NCBI GenBank assembly: GCA_016271365.2
Contig: CM028129.1
Coordinates: 1,002,305,501 to 1,002,369,500, forward strand
Direction: 5' to 3'
Length of the DNA: 64,000 nt
Source: Neoceratodus forsteri
Taxonomy: Eukaryota; Chordata; Ceratodontiformes; Ceratodontidae
Shown here piece after piece: positions 1 through 10,705 of this stretch. Positions within the stretch are counted from its first letter, which is position 1. Each line of letters opens with the position of its first letter. The notes beneath the pieces are model-generated. The model did no database searches. It was not told the DNA's origin and worked only from the letters and a program-made list of their open reading frames with translations. The position numbers were made by a program, and so were the translations under genes.

Positions 1-1081
1 ACCTACATGGCCCCAGTCACCTCACAGGGGGGATTCTTCGGGGCACAGCCTAGGCAGTACCAGTTTGGTTGTTCAACTATCGGCTGCAGAGTCTTCCGGA
101 GCGCTTTTTTCCCCTAGGGATCCCTCTGTACTCCCTAGCCCAGGCGGAGGTTAACCGATCCCCATTGTCGGTTCTACCCCTATTCCTTTGCCACCTTCTC
201 CTGCACTCCCAGGCATTCGCGGTCCTAGCAGGCCTCTCTCCTGGGAGCAGTTCAGAGCTCAGGCTGCTCAGTTTCCCTTTTACGTTAGGGCAATGGACAG
301 ACAGGTTTTTCAACCTCCCCCTGAGCAGACGGCGTCTGAACCTTTGAGGTCCTCTGACTCTTCATTCCCCTCGTCTGGGGGAGAGGAGCCGTCTGTCCAC
401 ATCTCTCCAGCTGCTGATCTCGCTAAGTATCAGTGATTCCTCGTGAGGATGTTAAAGGACCTGCACATTACCCCACCCACTCAACACAATCCAGAGCACT
501 CGACGCATGCCTTTCTAGGCGATTTCGGTGAGGACACCCTTGTGGTTCTCCCCCCGACCTGCTACCTTTCAGGAGGCATTGTTGTGTTCCTGGCAGAGAC
601 CCTTTTCCAGAGTTCCTGCCCCTAGGAATCTCTGCCAGTGGTATTGTGCGCCCCCCCACCCCGAGTCTCCAGGTTCCATGCCTCATCCTCAGTCAGGATT
701 GATGCAGCTGGACACTCCAGATGGGCTTTGCGCCCTGCACTGTGACAGGCCCCCAGATCAAGATTCCTCAGATTTTGACTTTTGGAGGAGGAGGACCTTT
801 TACTCGGCACGGTTGCTGCTCTCTATTGCATCACATCAGGCCCACTATGCAACCTATGACAGGTTCTTTTGGTCCAGGCTGGGTCAGCTCCTAGCCTCCA
901 TGCCTGACACGGAGCAAACCAGACAAGCCATTGCACTCTCTGCACATGGCCTGGAGCTAGCAAGGCACCAAGCAAGGGCATCGTATGACACCAGTGAGGT
1001 AGCTACCAGGGTCATAAGGACAGTGATCTGCACTAGGCAGATGGCATGGCTGCATCTTTCCCGGTTGTCACCCTTGGCCTA
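1..1081 (+). pseudogene. DIRS Gag, family C (C1), C-terminal part
   Basis: Structural protein thought to assemble the retrotransposon particle. The readable frame from about 528 to 1081 matches the other C copies: an Asp/Ser segment, then DFDFWRRRTF, HQAHYATYDRFFW, ARHQARASYDTSE and the closing RQMAWLHLSRLS. The last motif corresponds to the RRHSWLR segment of Gag in families A and B. Upstream, acidic Ser/Glu-rich sequence around 360-410 and the EYQ-like position near 428 lie in other frames, so the gene carries frameshifts and a stop. Gag ends here; the other families continue with a PFDG-LFG segment that C lacks. Non-functional as a single ORF. Confidence 0.65.
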
Positions 1082-1319
1082 GCGTAGGGTGATTAACTCC
1101 GCCCAACAGAGAACCTATCTCTTCTCCCGTAGAGTGAGGCGGTGTCTGTCAGGGCAACTTCCTACCCTCCTCTGGGGGGTCCCCATCTCACTCTCCCCAC
1201 ACTCGGGCCTCTCCAGGCCCTGAAGGTTCTCCCTCTTAGTGTGTCACCCACTGACAGCTAAAGGACTCAGTCCCTTAGGATTTAAACCCCCCTTCAGGGG
1301 GGCTCTCACTCCACCAAAA

Positions 1320-1411
1320 GTGATGAATGGTGAAGACTGACGCAGATAGGATATGGAAATTACGTACCTACCGTAATTCTGATCTTTCTGTGTATCTTCA
1401 CCATTCATCAC
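1320..1411. repeat. Internal complementary region (ICR) hairpin of C1
   Basis: A 17-base inverted repeat (GTGATGAATGGTGAAGA at 1320-1336; complement at 1395-1411) encloses about 58 bases. Its right half is the reverse complement of the element's right end at 2218-2277. The left half predicts the missing left end. ICRs like this in DIRS elements record the junction of the two termini and are thought to template completion of the ends during replication. Confidence 0.85.
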
Positions 1412-2217
1412 AATCCCACCCTCCATCCCCCTGGGGCCTCAGTTTCTGGATCCCTCTCTCTCTGTGCCTCCCCTTGCCCCCCCTCCTTCCTGTGAGTCAG
1501 GAGAGGGGTAAACTGGGGCACATAGGGGGATAGTTTTCCATAAGGGTGGAGTGGTCAGGAGTGGGGGTACTCCTTCCTCAGTGCTCCGGCTCCACCCTTG
1601 TGGGGTGGGGGTTGGCAGTTGCCCCCTTTTCTTTCCTTCTCCCAGTCAATCCTTGATTTCCTTGCCTGTGGACATAACCTCAGTTAATTTAAGAAACTAG
1701 GTTTCTTGCACCAAATCTCCTTTGAGGGGAGGAGATATCCCTCTTTTTCCTGTCTTTGCCAGTAATTCTGTGCCTGCAATTCTGGCAGTTAGCCTCTTGG
1801 CTACTCCTTCGTAGGTCCTATTTAAATTGGAGACTGGTCAAGGTTACAGGGTATGTTTCTCTCCCCCCCACCTAAATTTTCCTTTACTCTAAAAACCTTT
1901 CCTTCCCTCCCTTCTCCTTTCTACTTCCAGAGATTGGGGCCCCTACCCAATCCCCCTTAGTCTTCAAACTTTTTCTGTCCTCTCAGTCGTTTATTTCTCC
2001 TTTTAGCTTTATATCTTTTCCTTTGTCTGTCCCTTGACTCTTTGTCCCACCCTCCCAGCCCTTTTCTAACCTCTCACGGTGACTCAGAATTGGTGGAGGG
2101 TGGAGTCGACAATACCTAATGGCCAACTCGAGGGCGAAGCTGATGGTGCGTCGACTCCGCCCATCTGGAAAAAAAAAAAGCTCCCGTGGGGTCATGACCT
2201 CCAGCCAATAACCCAAA
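1412..2217 (+). other. C1 spacer between ICR and right terminus
   Basis: About 0.8 kb without a supported ORF. It is strongly pyrimidine-rich on this strand, with long CT runs around 1620-1660 and 1850-1980. The end contains a segment (about 2100-2200) that recurs next to the right ends of C2, C3 and C6, including an A-tract (2168-2178) followed by CTCCC. In families A and B the equivalent interval is only about 0.3 kb. Confidence 0.6.
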
Positions 2218-2277
2218 GGTGATGAATAGTGAAGATACACAGAAAGATCAGAATTACGGTAGGTATGTAATTTCCAT

Positions 2278-2860
2278 TTTTCGCTGCCTCTACCATGGGT
2301 ATGCATATTGCTAGCTACCAGGGTTATTTCTCTCACTACGAGTATACCCTCTGGCATTTGCTCAAAGCCCCTATGGAAGCCCTTCCAGAGTTGGATTAAC
2401 ACAGAGCTTCTGCAGACCATTACTAGAGGCATTGAATTCAACAGCTGGTATATGCACCCAATGCCACTCGTGGTTACGGACATCGAGATTCACAAATGAT
2501 GCCCAACAGAGCGTTATGAGTTTACCATTTGACGGAACATATCTGTTTGGACCTCAAGTCAAGCAGGCACTAGAGGCCACACAGAAAACTAAAATGGCCA
2601 GGCTGCCCTCTGCTGCTCCTCAATGGGGCAGGAACTGGCAGCAGTTTCATAACAGTCAGTCCTTTCGTGGCAAAGGCAGAGGGGGGCTACAACAGAAATA
2701 AAGCCCCCTGGCCACAAAAGAAAATGCAGCAGAAGGCACAGGGCCCAAAAGTGCCTTGTGCCACCCTCTGAGATTCTGGCCCAAGTCCCACCTCAGCTGT
2801 CCGAGGGGGACTGTTCCTCAGCAGTAGAAGGGCATCTGACTTGGTTTTACAACCAGTGGC
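2278..2860 (+). pseudogene. DIRS Gag fragment, element B0, family B
   Basis: C-terminal part of a family B Gag, starting abruptly after the right end of C1. Matches to B1 and B2 include GMHIASYQGYFSHYEY near 2300-2345, a Trp/His segment ending near 2490, the LPFDGTYLFGPQVKQALEA stretch (2520-2577) and the Gly/Arg-rich tail before RT (2640-2840). It breaks at about 2860 where family A gag begins. The element resumes at 14319 in its RT region, about 185 bases further along than this break when measured on B1. This suggests the A1 insertion was accompanied by a small deletion. Confidence 0.7.
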
Positions 2861-4863
2861 TCTGCTGCCAGAAGGCACTTCAGGGGCTCCTCTTGGAAGA
2901 AAAGTTGAAGCTCATGGATAAAGACCCTGCCTCCAGAGGTGAGTCTACCTTCTAAGTCCCATAAGCACCGTTACAAGCACCGGGAGAAGGCCAGGTCCAG
3001 ATCCTCGAACAGGGCCTCGGACCCGTGCACCAGCTCTGGCTCCACGTGCTTAGACCGCTCTCCCTCCAGGGCTCGCTCTCAGCCCCCTCCCATGAAAGTT
3101 AAGTCTTCAGGCAGTTCTTCGGCTTCTCTGCATCTGATTAAGACTTCGAGGACCTTGGACCCCTCTTCAGCACTCTCCTGGGCTCCCGTGAAGTCTTCTG
3201 ACCATCATCAGTCCAAGTCCTCTTCTTAAACCACTCAGGCTTCCTCGGATAGATGCCGGGACCCCAACGCCAGATCGGCCCCCCAGCCGCCTAGGGGACC
3301 AGACCCCTCTCTCAGGAAGACCAAGGACCTGACATCCCTTAAGCAGACAACGGATTCAAAATGGGCTACTGACCCTTCACCGGTTAAGTGCCTGTCAGAC
3401 CAGACATTGGCCAAACACCAGACGTTGGCCAGACATTCTCAGGAGCAGATGACTGCCTCCCTGTCACTGGTGGATACCGGTCATTGGGACTCTACGGAGG
3501 AGGATCCGACATTGCCTGATGACCAGGCAGGCAACAACAAGGACACCAGGCTTCCACACGAGCCTTCACCTGATCTGGCGACACCCTTGGACCCAATGCC
3601 CGATACCGGCGACAGACCAAACCAGACGCCAGGACCATCGTCCGGTATGAATATTGCGGAGGTTAAAGACCTCTCTACGTTTTGATGGGACACAATCAAG
3701 AAAGACGTGATCCTAGTGAAACCTCCTCCTCCCCCTTCTACTCCCCCTCCTCCACCACCACAGGGGCCAGTAGGAAGACCACTGATCCCCAAGGAGCCTA
3801 CTCCACCGCCAAAGGATAGATCCAAAGAAAGGAGAAGGCTCCCTTCAAGATCTCCCTCAGGGTCCCCCAGTCCCAAGTGACCCAGATGTAGATGGTCCAC
3901 TCTGCAGGGGGACGACTCTAGATCTGACATCTCAGATACCTCCAGGTCTCCTCCAATCAGCATCCCATCACCTGACCCACGAGACCTCCCCAGGCCACCT
4001 CCGGATGATCCCTCTTTTTCCGAAGTCATAAGGCACATCCAGGAGAACATGGGATGGGATACGGAAGACCTAGACCCCGAACTACAGCGCCTAGCTCATT
4101 ATCTTTGGCAGAAGGACCCTAAGCCTGTGGTGGTGGCACCCTTGGTAGACACCTTCATGGACGTCACCAAGACTGCATGAAAACGTCTGCACTCCATCCC
4201 TGCAGTGCCGAAGAAGGCTGACCGCCTGTATAGGGCCCCTGCAGAAGGCCCGTACTTGGCACAACAACCCCTAGCTGACTCCCTGGTCATTATGGTCTCC
4301 CATGAAAGGTCTCAATGGCCACGACATTTGAGTACACAGCATCTGGACCAGGAGTCCAAGCACTTGGACTCGCTGGGTAGGCGCATGTACGTGGCTGGTA
4401 CGTGCTCCATTAGGTCACTGAACTATCTGACACACATGGTTCAGTTTCAGAATGCCTTATGGGAACAGGGTCAAGACCTGGTGAAAGCACTTCCGGATGG
4501 TGAGCAGAAGGAGGAACTTCTGAACCTCTTTCACACTGGGTCAGACGTGGAGATCCCAAGTTTTGAGAGCTGCCTATGATTCAGCGGACTCTGCAGCAAG
4601 GGGGAGCAGCCTCAGGCATCTGTCTTTGGAGACACTCATGGCTTTGAGTCTCTGTATTTACCCCGGACATCCAGAAAAACATCTTGGATGTTCCCTATAA
4701 CGGCAAAGTTCTATTTGGTGAAGACTCCGAAAAGGTGATCACCAAATTACAGGACACCGGGAAGGCAGAATGGACTGTACAGGCCATGTACAGACCCAAA
4801 TCTGGTTCCTTTTGTAGGAACCAGAATAGTTTTCACGGCCGACAACAATGGCAGCAGCCATGA
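2860..4863 (+). pseudogene. DIRS Gag, element A1, first part
   Basis: Gag of family A, aligned to A2. It starts just after the zinc-binding module, at a Gln/Lys-rich helix (KALQGLLLEEKLK near 2873-2910). A Ser/Arg-rich segment follows (RSRSSNRASDP near 2990), then a long Pro-rich linker (3720-3890) and the conserved core: WDTIKK near 3690, PDDPSFSEVIRHIQENMGWD near 3997-4060, LGRRMYVAGTCSIRSLNYL near 4372-4430, and a partial match to the WLRVSGF segment near 4640. Several stops and at least two frame changes are visible, for example at 3229 and 3685. The gene is cut at 4863 by B1 and ends near 10830. Confidence 0.7.
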
Positions 4864-5075
4864 TCTTCCTGGACATAAGTCTCCACCACCCATTCACGCT
4901 AATGGGATCAGCGCTGGAGACACTTGGGCCCATCGGAAGCAAACTTTTTTGTTGGAAGGCCAGCGCCTGAGACGGCGCTGCGAGGAGCGGCACCGCGAGC
5001 CTCAGCTCTTGCGGTAATGAATATCTTGGAGTCGACCTTCCAACTGTCTCAGTTCCTTTTTTCCCGCCGTTGAGT
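4864..5075. repeat. Left inverted terminus of B1
   Basis: About 200 bases that read, in reverse complement, as the right terminus at about 10490-10705. They share the GTCTCCACCACYCATTCACR block, the GGGATC position, a T-tract (AACTTTTTTGTTGG) and GTCGACCTTCCAAC near 5030. An inverted rather than direct terminal repeat is diagnostic of the DIRS1 group. Confidence 0.85.
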
Positions 5076-5230
5076 GCACTTCAGTGACGTTGCTCGCCCG
5101 CCGGGAGTCAAACTTCAAACTAGCAGCATAGTTTTCAGTCTTATTGTTTTGTAGTAATATCTCAAATAAGTATCGCTTAAGTTTATTCTCATTTACAAAG
5201 AAGTCTCAGCCTACTTTGACGGAGTCGACC

Positions 5231-7200
5231 ATGAGTGGGTCAGGTGAAGGTAGGGAGACTTCAGATGAACGCTATTCAGTCTGGCGGGCTGGGTCCGTCT
5301 CGCTGCCTTTCAGGGGGTCTGACAATGGTCAGTCCAATGCCCGAGGGGTCCCCTCGAAAGCATAAAAATAAACGGTCACATTCTGGGCACCGTTCGGCCT
5401 CGAGCTCTTCTTCAGCACATAGGTCAAAAAAGAGAAGGCATCACTCGAGGTCGCCCTCTGATATGTCTGCATGTAGACAGTCTCTTATTGGAGCTAGTTG
5501 CCGGTCTCCTCCTTCGGAGCCAGCTTCTGTTTCTGGTAGCCAATGTCTTCGACATCGGAGCCCTACCCCACCCTCTGGTAGGTCTTCAGATGAGCAGTTT
5601 CATAACTGGGCTGCTCTTATGGAGCAATGGGCTCGGAGGTTGGTCCAGCTGCCTGGCCTGGTCACTCAGGGGCCTTCGGGCTTCTTAGGAGACCAGGTAG
5701 GGTGGTTGAGCCTCCCTGGTCGTGCGGCACTGTCTTTGATGCCATCAACTCCGCGTTTAGGTGTCCCCCCCCATATGGCTGCAGCGCAGAGGGCCACACC
5801 GATGCCTCTATCTCCTGCTCTTCTTCCTCCCTTCTCCTCAAATCCTGTTTTTCAGAGTCTTGGGGTATTTTCGACACCCTCGGCACCGTCTTCAGTGCCG
5901 AGGTGTCTGTCATCGCCGCCGAGTTACTTGGCACTGTGTGCTTAGTCTGTGCCTGTGGGCCCGTGGCGCCTGCTCATCTCAGCGGCACCATCTTCAGTGC
6001 CGTAGTAGCCGGCACCATCCTCGGTGCTGCACTTCTGTCGGCGCTGTGCATTTCTACAGCACCAGGGGTCCTTAGGGTGTCGTCCATCTCTCTGGACTTC
6101 TCCTTTAACCCCTTCTCCTTCCTCATTTCCATCTGATTTTCACTCCTTTCCTGTCCATGAAGTCCCTCCTAGACTGTCAGGAGATGACATTGAGCCTGAT
6201 CCAGACCTTAGGCTGGGTGATGAAGTGGAAGAAATAGGATCTATTCCTGCTGCAGAGCCTGTGGTTGAGGACCTGTCTTTTAAGTCTCTGCTGAAAAACT
6301 TGATTTCCACCCTTTCTCTCCAAATTACAGACATCGATCCTGGGAAATTGCTAAGACTCCAATATTTCCATGTTCCGGAGATCCCTACAGATTTGACTCC
6401 TCTGGTACAGCCATCCTTTGAGACACTGTCTCAAATGGTATGAAATAATCCTGCTCTCATTCCTTCGGTGGCTAAATCCATAGCTAGGAAATACTCAGCC
6501 CCCAAGGACTGACCCATTTTGGCATCCCAAGCCTTTACGGATCCTATTGTAGTTTTGGCAGAGAATGATAAGGTCGTCCTTCCCCAAACTACTACAGCTC
6601 AACCTATTAACAAAGAATCTCATAAGATAGACACTTTAGGTAAGAGAGTCTTTGCTGCTTCCACCCTGGGTATGTGTATTGCCAGCTACCAGGGCTATTT
6701 CTCTCAATATGAGTATATTCTTTGGCATTTGCTCAAACAGATGGTTGAAGCTCTACCGGAATCGGATACAAAGTCAGAGCTTCTTCAAACCATTACCAGG
6801 AGTATCGAATCTAACAACCAGCAGGTTAAAGCGGCTATGGCTGCTTTCGATACTGCTTCCAGAGCACCGGCGGCCGGCATTTGTACCCGCCGTCATTCCT
6901 GGCTGCGCACTTCGTTTATACTAATGACGACAGCAGCAGGTAATGGCGCTGTTTTTGATGGTGTGTATCTTCGCCCTCAAGTAGAACAGGCCTAGAAGCT
7001 ACACAAAAACTAGGGTCAGCCATTGTTGGCTTGACTAATTCCTGTCCCTCTCGAGGGGTGTTAATAAACGCCAGTTCCATAACCGTCAGTCCTTTTGAGG
7101 CAAAGGCAGAGGAAGTTTCCATAAAAACCAAGCCCCCCAGCCTCAAAAGAAAATGCAACAGAAGGCGCAAGGACCCAAAGTGCCCAGCGCCACCTTCTGA
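5231..7200 (+). pseudogene. DIRS Gag, element B1
   Basis: Family B Gag. The start is taken at ATG 5231 because B2 has an ATG at the same place (49734) after the same GGAGTCGACC block. The N-terminal third is Ser/Arg/His-rich (HRSKKRRHHSRSPS near 5420-5460), resembling a nuclear or RNA-binding basic tract. Unlike A, C and D it lacks the Cys/His module. Then come WAALMEQWARRL (5605-5645), an Ala/Pro/Ser-rich stretch with GGCACC-type periodicity (5870-6060), EPDPDLRLGDEVEE (6191-6232), FKSLLKNLISTL and IDPGKLLRLQYFHVPEIP (6331-6385). The conserved core follows: LGKRVFAASTLGMCIASYQG (6628-6690) and TRRHSWLRTS (6880-6910). Frame changes and stops occur near 5945, 6443 and 6995. Confidence 0.75.
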
Positions 7201-8290
7201 GTTGTTGGCCCAAGTTCCACCTCAGCTGCCCGAGGTGGACTCTTCCTCAGCAGTGGGAGGTCATCTGACACACTTCTACAATCAATGGAAGTCCATAACC
7301 TCAGACAAATGGGTCTTCCCTATAATCCGCAAGGGATATTCACTCAATCTTGTGGAGACCCCTCCGGATCGTCCCCCCCAAACGACAGCCCAGGCTGTCA
7401 ACACTTCAGTCAGACCTTCTCGCCTCCGAGATTCAGGGCCTTCTGAACAACAGGGCAGTAGAAGTAGTTCCGCTGCACCAACGGAACACAGGGTTCTACT
7501 CCCATTACTTTCTGGTTCCAAAGAAAACCGGGGGCATGCGCCCCATTTTGGACCTCAAAAAACTAAACAAGTTTCTGCCCAAGGAGAAATTCAAGATGAT
7601 TTCACTAGGAACCTTGCTACCTTTGCTTCATCAGCACAACTGGCTAGCCTCCCTAGACATGCAGGATGCTTACCAGCACAATTTCTATTCACCCGAAGCA
7701 TCACAAATTCCTAAGGTTTGTGGCTATGGGACAGCATTATCAGTTCAGAGTCCTGCCCTTTGGGCTATCCTCGGTGCCACGAGTTTTTACAAAGTGTTGT
7801 GCAGTTCTCGCAGCGCATCTCAGAAAGATCGGAATTCAAGTGTTCCCTTATCTGGACGACCGGCTTCTGGCAAGTCCTTCCAGGCAGGGAACTCTGGATG
7901 CCGTAGACACAGCTTCAAGCTTTCTCACGTCCATGGGAGTCCTGCTAAACCACAAAAAATCTCAACTGCAGCCCTCCCAGAGACTCCTTTTTATAGGAAC
8001 TCTTCTGGACACCTCCTGTGTGAAGGCTATTCTTCCAGAGGACAGAAGGAGCGATACTCTTCAGATGGCCTGTCACATCGGGGAGAGCAACTCGGCTACA
8101 GCTCTCTCGATGCAACGGATGCTAGGTCTCATGGCATCCTCAGTGTTCACTGTACCCCTAGCACACCTTCACATGAGAACTTCTCAGTGGATGCTCAGTA
8201 CTCAGTGGTCCCCAACCACTCACCCGCAGTCCTTTCTCATCAAGGTGACAGAACCTCTAAAGAGGTCACTCACCTGGTGATCACAAGAGA
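7200..8290 (+). pseudogene. Reverse transcriptase domain, DIRS element B1
   Basis: RNA-directed DNA polymerase that would copy the element RNA in the particle. Visible blocks are FYSHYFLVPKKTGGMRPILD (7490-7550), LASLDMQDAYQH (7640-7680, catalytic Asp of motif A), QFRVLPFGLSSVPRVF (7740-7790) and the catalytic FPYLDD with the Asp pair at 7849-7860. The thumb/connection segment follows, FIGTLLDTS (7990-8020) and LGLMASSVFTVPLAHLHM (8120-8177). The frame changes once near 7680, and a stop at 8278 precedes RNase H. The catalytic residues survive but the ORF does not. Confidence 0.85.
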
Positions 8291-8319
8291 ACAATCTCCT
8301 AGAAGGGTATCCCTTTGCT

Positions 8320-8745
8320 TCTCTGGATCATCAGATTTCCATTACCACAGATGTGTCCCTGATGGGGTGGGGGGCTCACTGTCAGGCTCTCCACACTCAA
8401 GGTACATGGACTCAGGTCGAGTCCCAGCTTTACATAAATATCTTGGAAATGACAGCCATCCTTTATACGGTCCGGGCATTGAAGGACATTTTCTGTCACA
8501 AGAGCATTCTCCTTCAAACGGACAACAAAGCAGTGATGTATTACATCAACAAACAGGGCGGCGCTCACTCTTACCCCTTATGCAGAGCAGCGATGAGTGT
8601 GTGGGAATGGTGCTTGCAGCACAAGTCTCTAATTCAAGTGGTCTACCTGCCAGGAGTACAGAACGAACTGGTGGACCGCCTCAGCAGAACAGAGGCAGAT
8701 CCTCTCGACTCAGCCGTAGTTCAGTCAATATTCGCATAGTGGGGA
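8320..8745 (+). pseudogene. RNase H domain, DIRS element B1
   Basis: Degrades the RNA strand of the RNA-DNA hybrid. The four acidic positions are visible: TTDVSLMGWGAH (Asp near 8350), NILEM (Glu near 8446), LLQTDNKAVMYYINKQGG (Asp near 8521) and ELVDRLSR (Asp near 8672). The domain directly follows RT, as in all DIRS elements. The stretch from 8353 to 8739 is open, so this domain is less damaged than its neighbours. Confidence 0.82.
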
Positions 8746-9112
8746 ACTCCAGACCTGGACCTTTTTGCATCCCCCACTCAACACAAAACTGCCTCTCTTC
8801 TGCTCCAGAAATCCAGGGCCTGGCATTTTCTGTCAGGATGCGTTCAGGCTGCAGTGGACAAAACACTTTCTATACACCTTTCCGCCTCTTCCTCTAATTC
8901 AGAGGGTACTTCTCAAATTCAAATCCCACGGGGACAAAATGATCCTCATTGCTCCCTTCTGGCCTCGACAAATGTGGTTTCCACTACTCAACAGTATGTC
9001 TGCAGCTCCGCCAAAACCACTCCCACTTCAGACGAACCTCTTGACTCAAGGGCCGGTTGTTCATCCCAACTTGAGGTCGCTTCACCTTCACGCTTGGCTC
9101 CTGAAGAGATAG
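8745..9112 (+). pseudogene. Dam-methyltransferase-like domain, DIRS element B1
   Basis: A conserved block between RNase H and YR found in every pol-bearing copy here. Visible parts are DLFASPT-like sequence with KLPLFCSRNPGPGIF (8780-8835), DAFRLQWTKHFLYTF (8838-8882), PLPLIQRVLLKF (8887-8920) and ILIAPFWPRQMWF (8943-8980). Its position and the Asp-Leu-Phe ... Pro-Pro ... Ile-Ala-Pro layout resemble the phage Dam-type methyltransferase domain described in DIRS elements. The catalytic N/DPPY/W site appears as FPPLP and is probably inactive. Assignment as methyltransferase is inference. Confidence 0.5.
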
Positions 9113-10092
9113 AAGTGAATAGATTCAATGTCTCTCGCAGGGTTTCAGATATTCTTTTGGCTGCGCGGAAGCCAGCCACTAGAAAAACTTGCACATCCAA
9201 AGGGAAGCATTTTTCGCTCTGGTGTGCAAAATCCTCTTTAAATCCCTTCTGCCCACCAGATAAAATTTTGAAGTACCTCTTAGACCTCTCAAACTAGGCC
9301 TGCAGTACTAGAGTCAAAGTTCACCTTTGTGCCATTTAAGCTTATCATGAGCCGGTACTTTCCTTGTCACTAGCTCAGTTACCTGTGGTTAAGAGGTTTC
9401 TTAAGGGAATTCTGCATACCAGACCTCCTATAAGACATCCAGTCGCAGCCTGGGACATTAATCTTGTGCTAGACATGCTCACTCAAAAGTCTTTCGAACC
9501 TCTGGCTACCTGTGAGCTAAAATTTCTCACCTGGAAAACGGCCTTCAAGGTGGCCATTACCTCAGCCCGCAGGGTTTCTGAGATACATGCCTTGGTCACA
9601 GACCCTCCGTATACTGTGTTCCATAAAGACAAAGTAGTCCTTAGAACCCATCCTAAATTTCTTCCTAAGGTTGTTTCAGAGTTCCATCTAAACCAACCTT
9701 CAGTCCTTCCTTCTTACTTTGCAGACTTCCAAAATGAAGGAGAATGTTCTCTTCATTCCCTGGACGTCAAGAAAGCTTTACATTTCTATCTAGATAGAAC
9801 AAAGGACTTTCGTAAAGCTCAACAACTGTTTGTTTCTTTCAGCGAGACCCGGCTGCGTCAACCTGTCGTTATCAGGTGTATCTCAACATGGCTAGTGGCA
9901 TGCCTTCACCACTGTTATTCCATGGTGCAGGTTAAGCTGGAGGGCAGAGTGTGCGATCACTCTACTAGGGTGGTAGCAGCATCTCTGGCAGAAATCCGCA
10001 ATGTTCCCATTGCGGATATTTGCAATGCGGCTACCTGGAGCTCAGTGCATACTTTCGTTAAACACAGTGCCCTGGATGTCCATGCCAGATGA
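9100..10092 (+). pseudogene. Tyrosine recombinase (YR), DIRS element B1
   Basis: Integrates the circular DNA copy. The N-terminal SAM-like part reads VSDILLAARKPATRK (9145-9190), with stops at 9297 and 9340. The catalytic part is open 9364-10092: TSARRVSEIHAL contains the first Arg (about 9563), the HxxR motif is HSTR (9958-9969), and the segment AATWSSVHTFVKH precedes the nucleophile. At that place this copy has Ser (codon 10066-10068), where B0, B2 and A3 have Tyr, so the recombinase would be dead. A stop soon after (TGA at 10090) removes the FGRTILNGLLS tail. Confidence 0.82.
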
Positions 10093-10199
10093 CATCTGTC
10101 CTTGGCAGAACCACCCTTAATGGACTATTATCCTAAAACTGTGAGCTCTTGGTCTCTCTCCTGCCACCCTCTCAGGGGATTATTAGCTCGGTACTCTCC

Positions 10200-10306
10200 C
10201 ATTAGTGTGAATGAGTGGTGGAGACTTATGTCCAGGAAGATATGGAAATTATGTACCCACCGTAATTTTGCTCTTCTTGGATGAGTCTCCACCACTCATT
10301 CACACT
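10200..10306. repeat. ICR hairpin of B1
   Basis: Perfect 21-base arms GTGTGAATGAGTGGTGGAGAC at 10205-10225 and 10285-10305. The left half is the reverse complement of the left end (CTTCCTGGACATAAG at about 4866). The right half is the reverse complement of the right end (10645-10705). It therefore copies the circle junction TTCCAT/ATCTTCC in inverted orientation, which fixes both borders of B1. Confidence 0.9.
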
Positions 10307-10479
10307 CCCACCCTCCATCCCCCGAGCTCACCTCTGTTGTTGGTCTTCACTCCCTCAAATCTTTAGGCTATGAAGACTTCTTTGTTGACCCTTCTTATAC
10401 GGGTCTTCCGGACTATCTTATGTCCGGTTTTTGGTTAGACTGTCCTTCTAGGTTAAGTTAAGCTGCACCTCCTCAGAAA

Positions 10480-10705
10480 AAAAGGTACTGAGGCGGTTGG
10501 AAGGTCGACGCCAAGATATTCATTACTGCACAAGCTTAGGCTCACGGTGCCAGTCCTCGTGGCTCCGTCTCAGGCGCCTGCCTTCCAACAAAAAAGTTTG
10601 CTCCCGATGGGTCCTAGTGCCTCCGCCGCTGATCCCATTAGTGTGAATGAGTGGTAGAGACTCATCCAAGAAGATGAAGTATTATGGTAGGTACGTAATT
10701 TCCAT
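10480..10705. repeat. Right inverted terminus of B1
   Basis: Reverse complement of the left terminus 4864-5075. It contains the A-tract near 10478, GGTCGACGCCAAGATATTCA (10503-10522), GATCCCATTAGTGTGAATGA and the terminal motif TTATGGTAGGTACGTAATTT. Family A gag resumes directly after TTTCCAT. Confidence 0.85.

Larger units (their letters stand above)
1..2277 (+). mobile_element. DIRS element C1, gag-only family C, 3' part
   Basis: This is the right-hand part of a DIRS-type element whose left end lies before the window. It has, in order, the C-terminal half of Gag, about 240 bases of non-coding DNA, the ICR hairpin (1320-1411), a long pyrimidine-rich spacer and the right inverted terminus ending near 2277 in TTTCCAT. 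No RT, RNase H or recombinase sequence lies between Gag and the ICR, where families A and B carry about 3 kb of pol. The sequence after 2277 resumes in the middle of a family B gag, so C1 sits inside B0. Right border within about 3 bases. Confidence 0.8.
4864..10705 (+). mobile_element. DIRS element B1, family B, full length, inserted in A1
   Basis: Complete DIRS element of about 5.84 kb with both inverted termini. The left end begins ATCTTCCTGGAC and the right end closes TAATTTCCAT. The order is left terminus, Gag, RT, RNase H, methyltransferase-like domain, YR, ICR, right terminus. The ICR (10200-10306) reproduces the joined termini in reverse complement. Flanks are continuous family A gag with no target-site duplication beyond a shared CCAT at the two junctions, as expected for recombinase-mediated insertion. 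All ORFs are damaged. Confidence 0.88.

Noticed and set aside
1320..1411. Palindromes as transcription terminators or MITEs
   Set aside because: Each reproduces the complement of both ends of its own element, which is the definition of a DIRS ICR, and they have no target duplication.
7350..8897. 515-codon open frame as a host gene
   Set aside because: It is the B1 RT entered in the wrong frame after 7680. The true RT blocks move to another frame there and the remainder is an antisense-like shadow.
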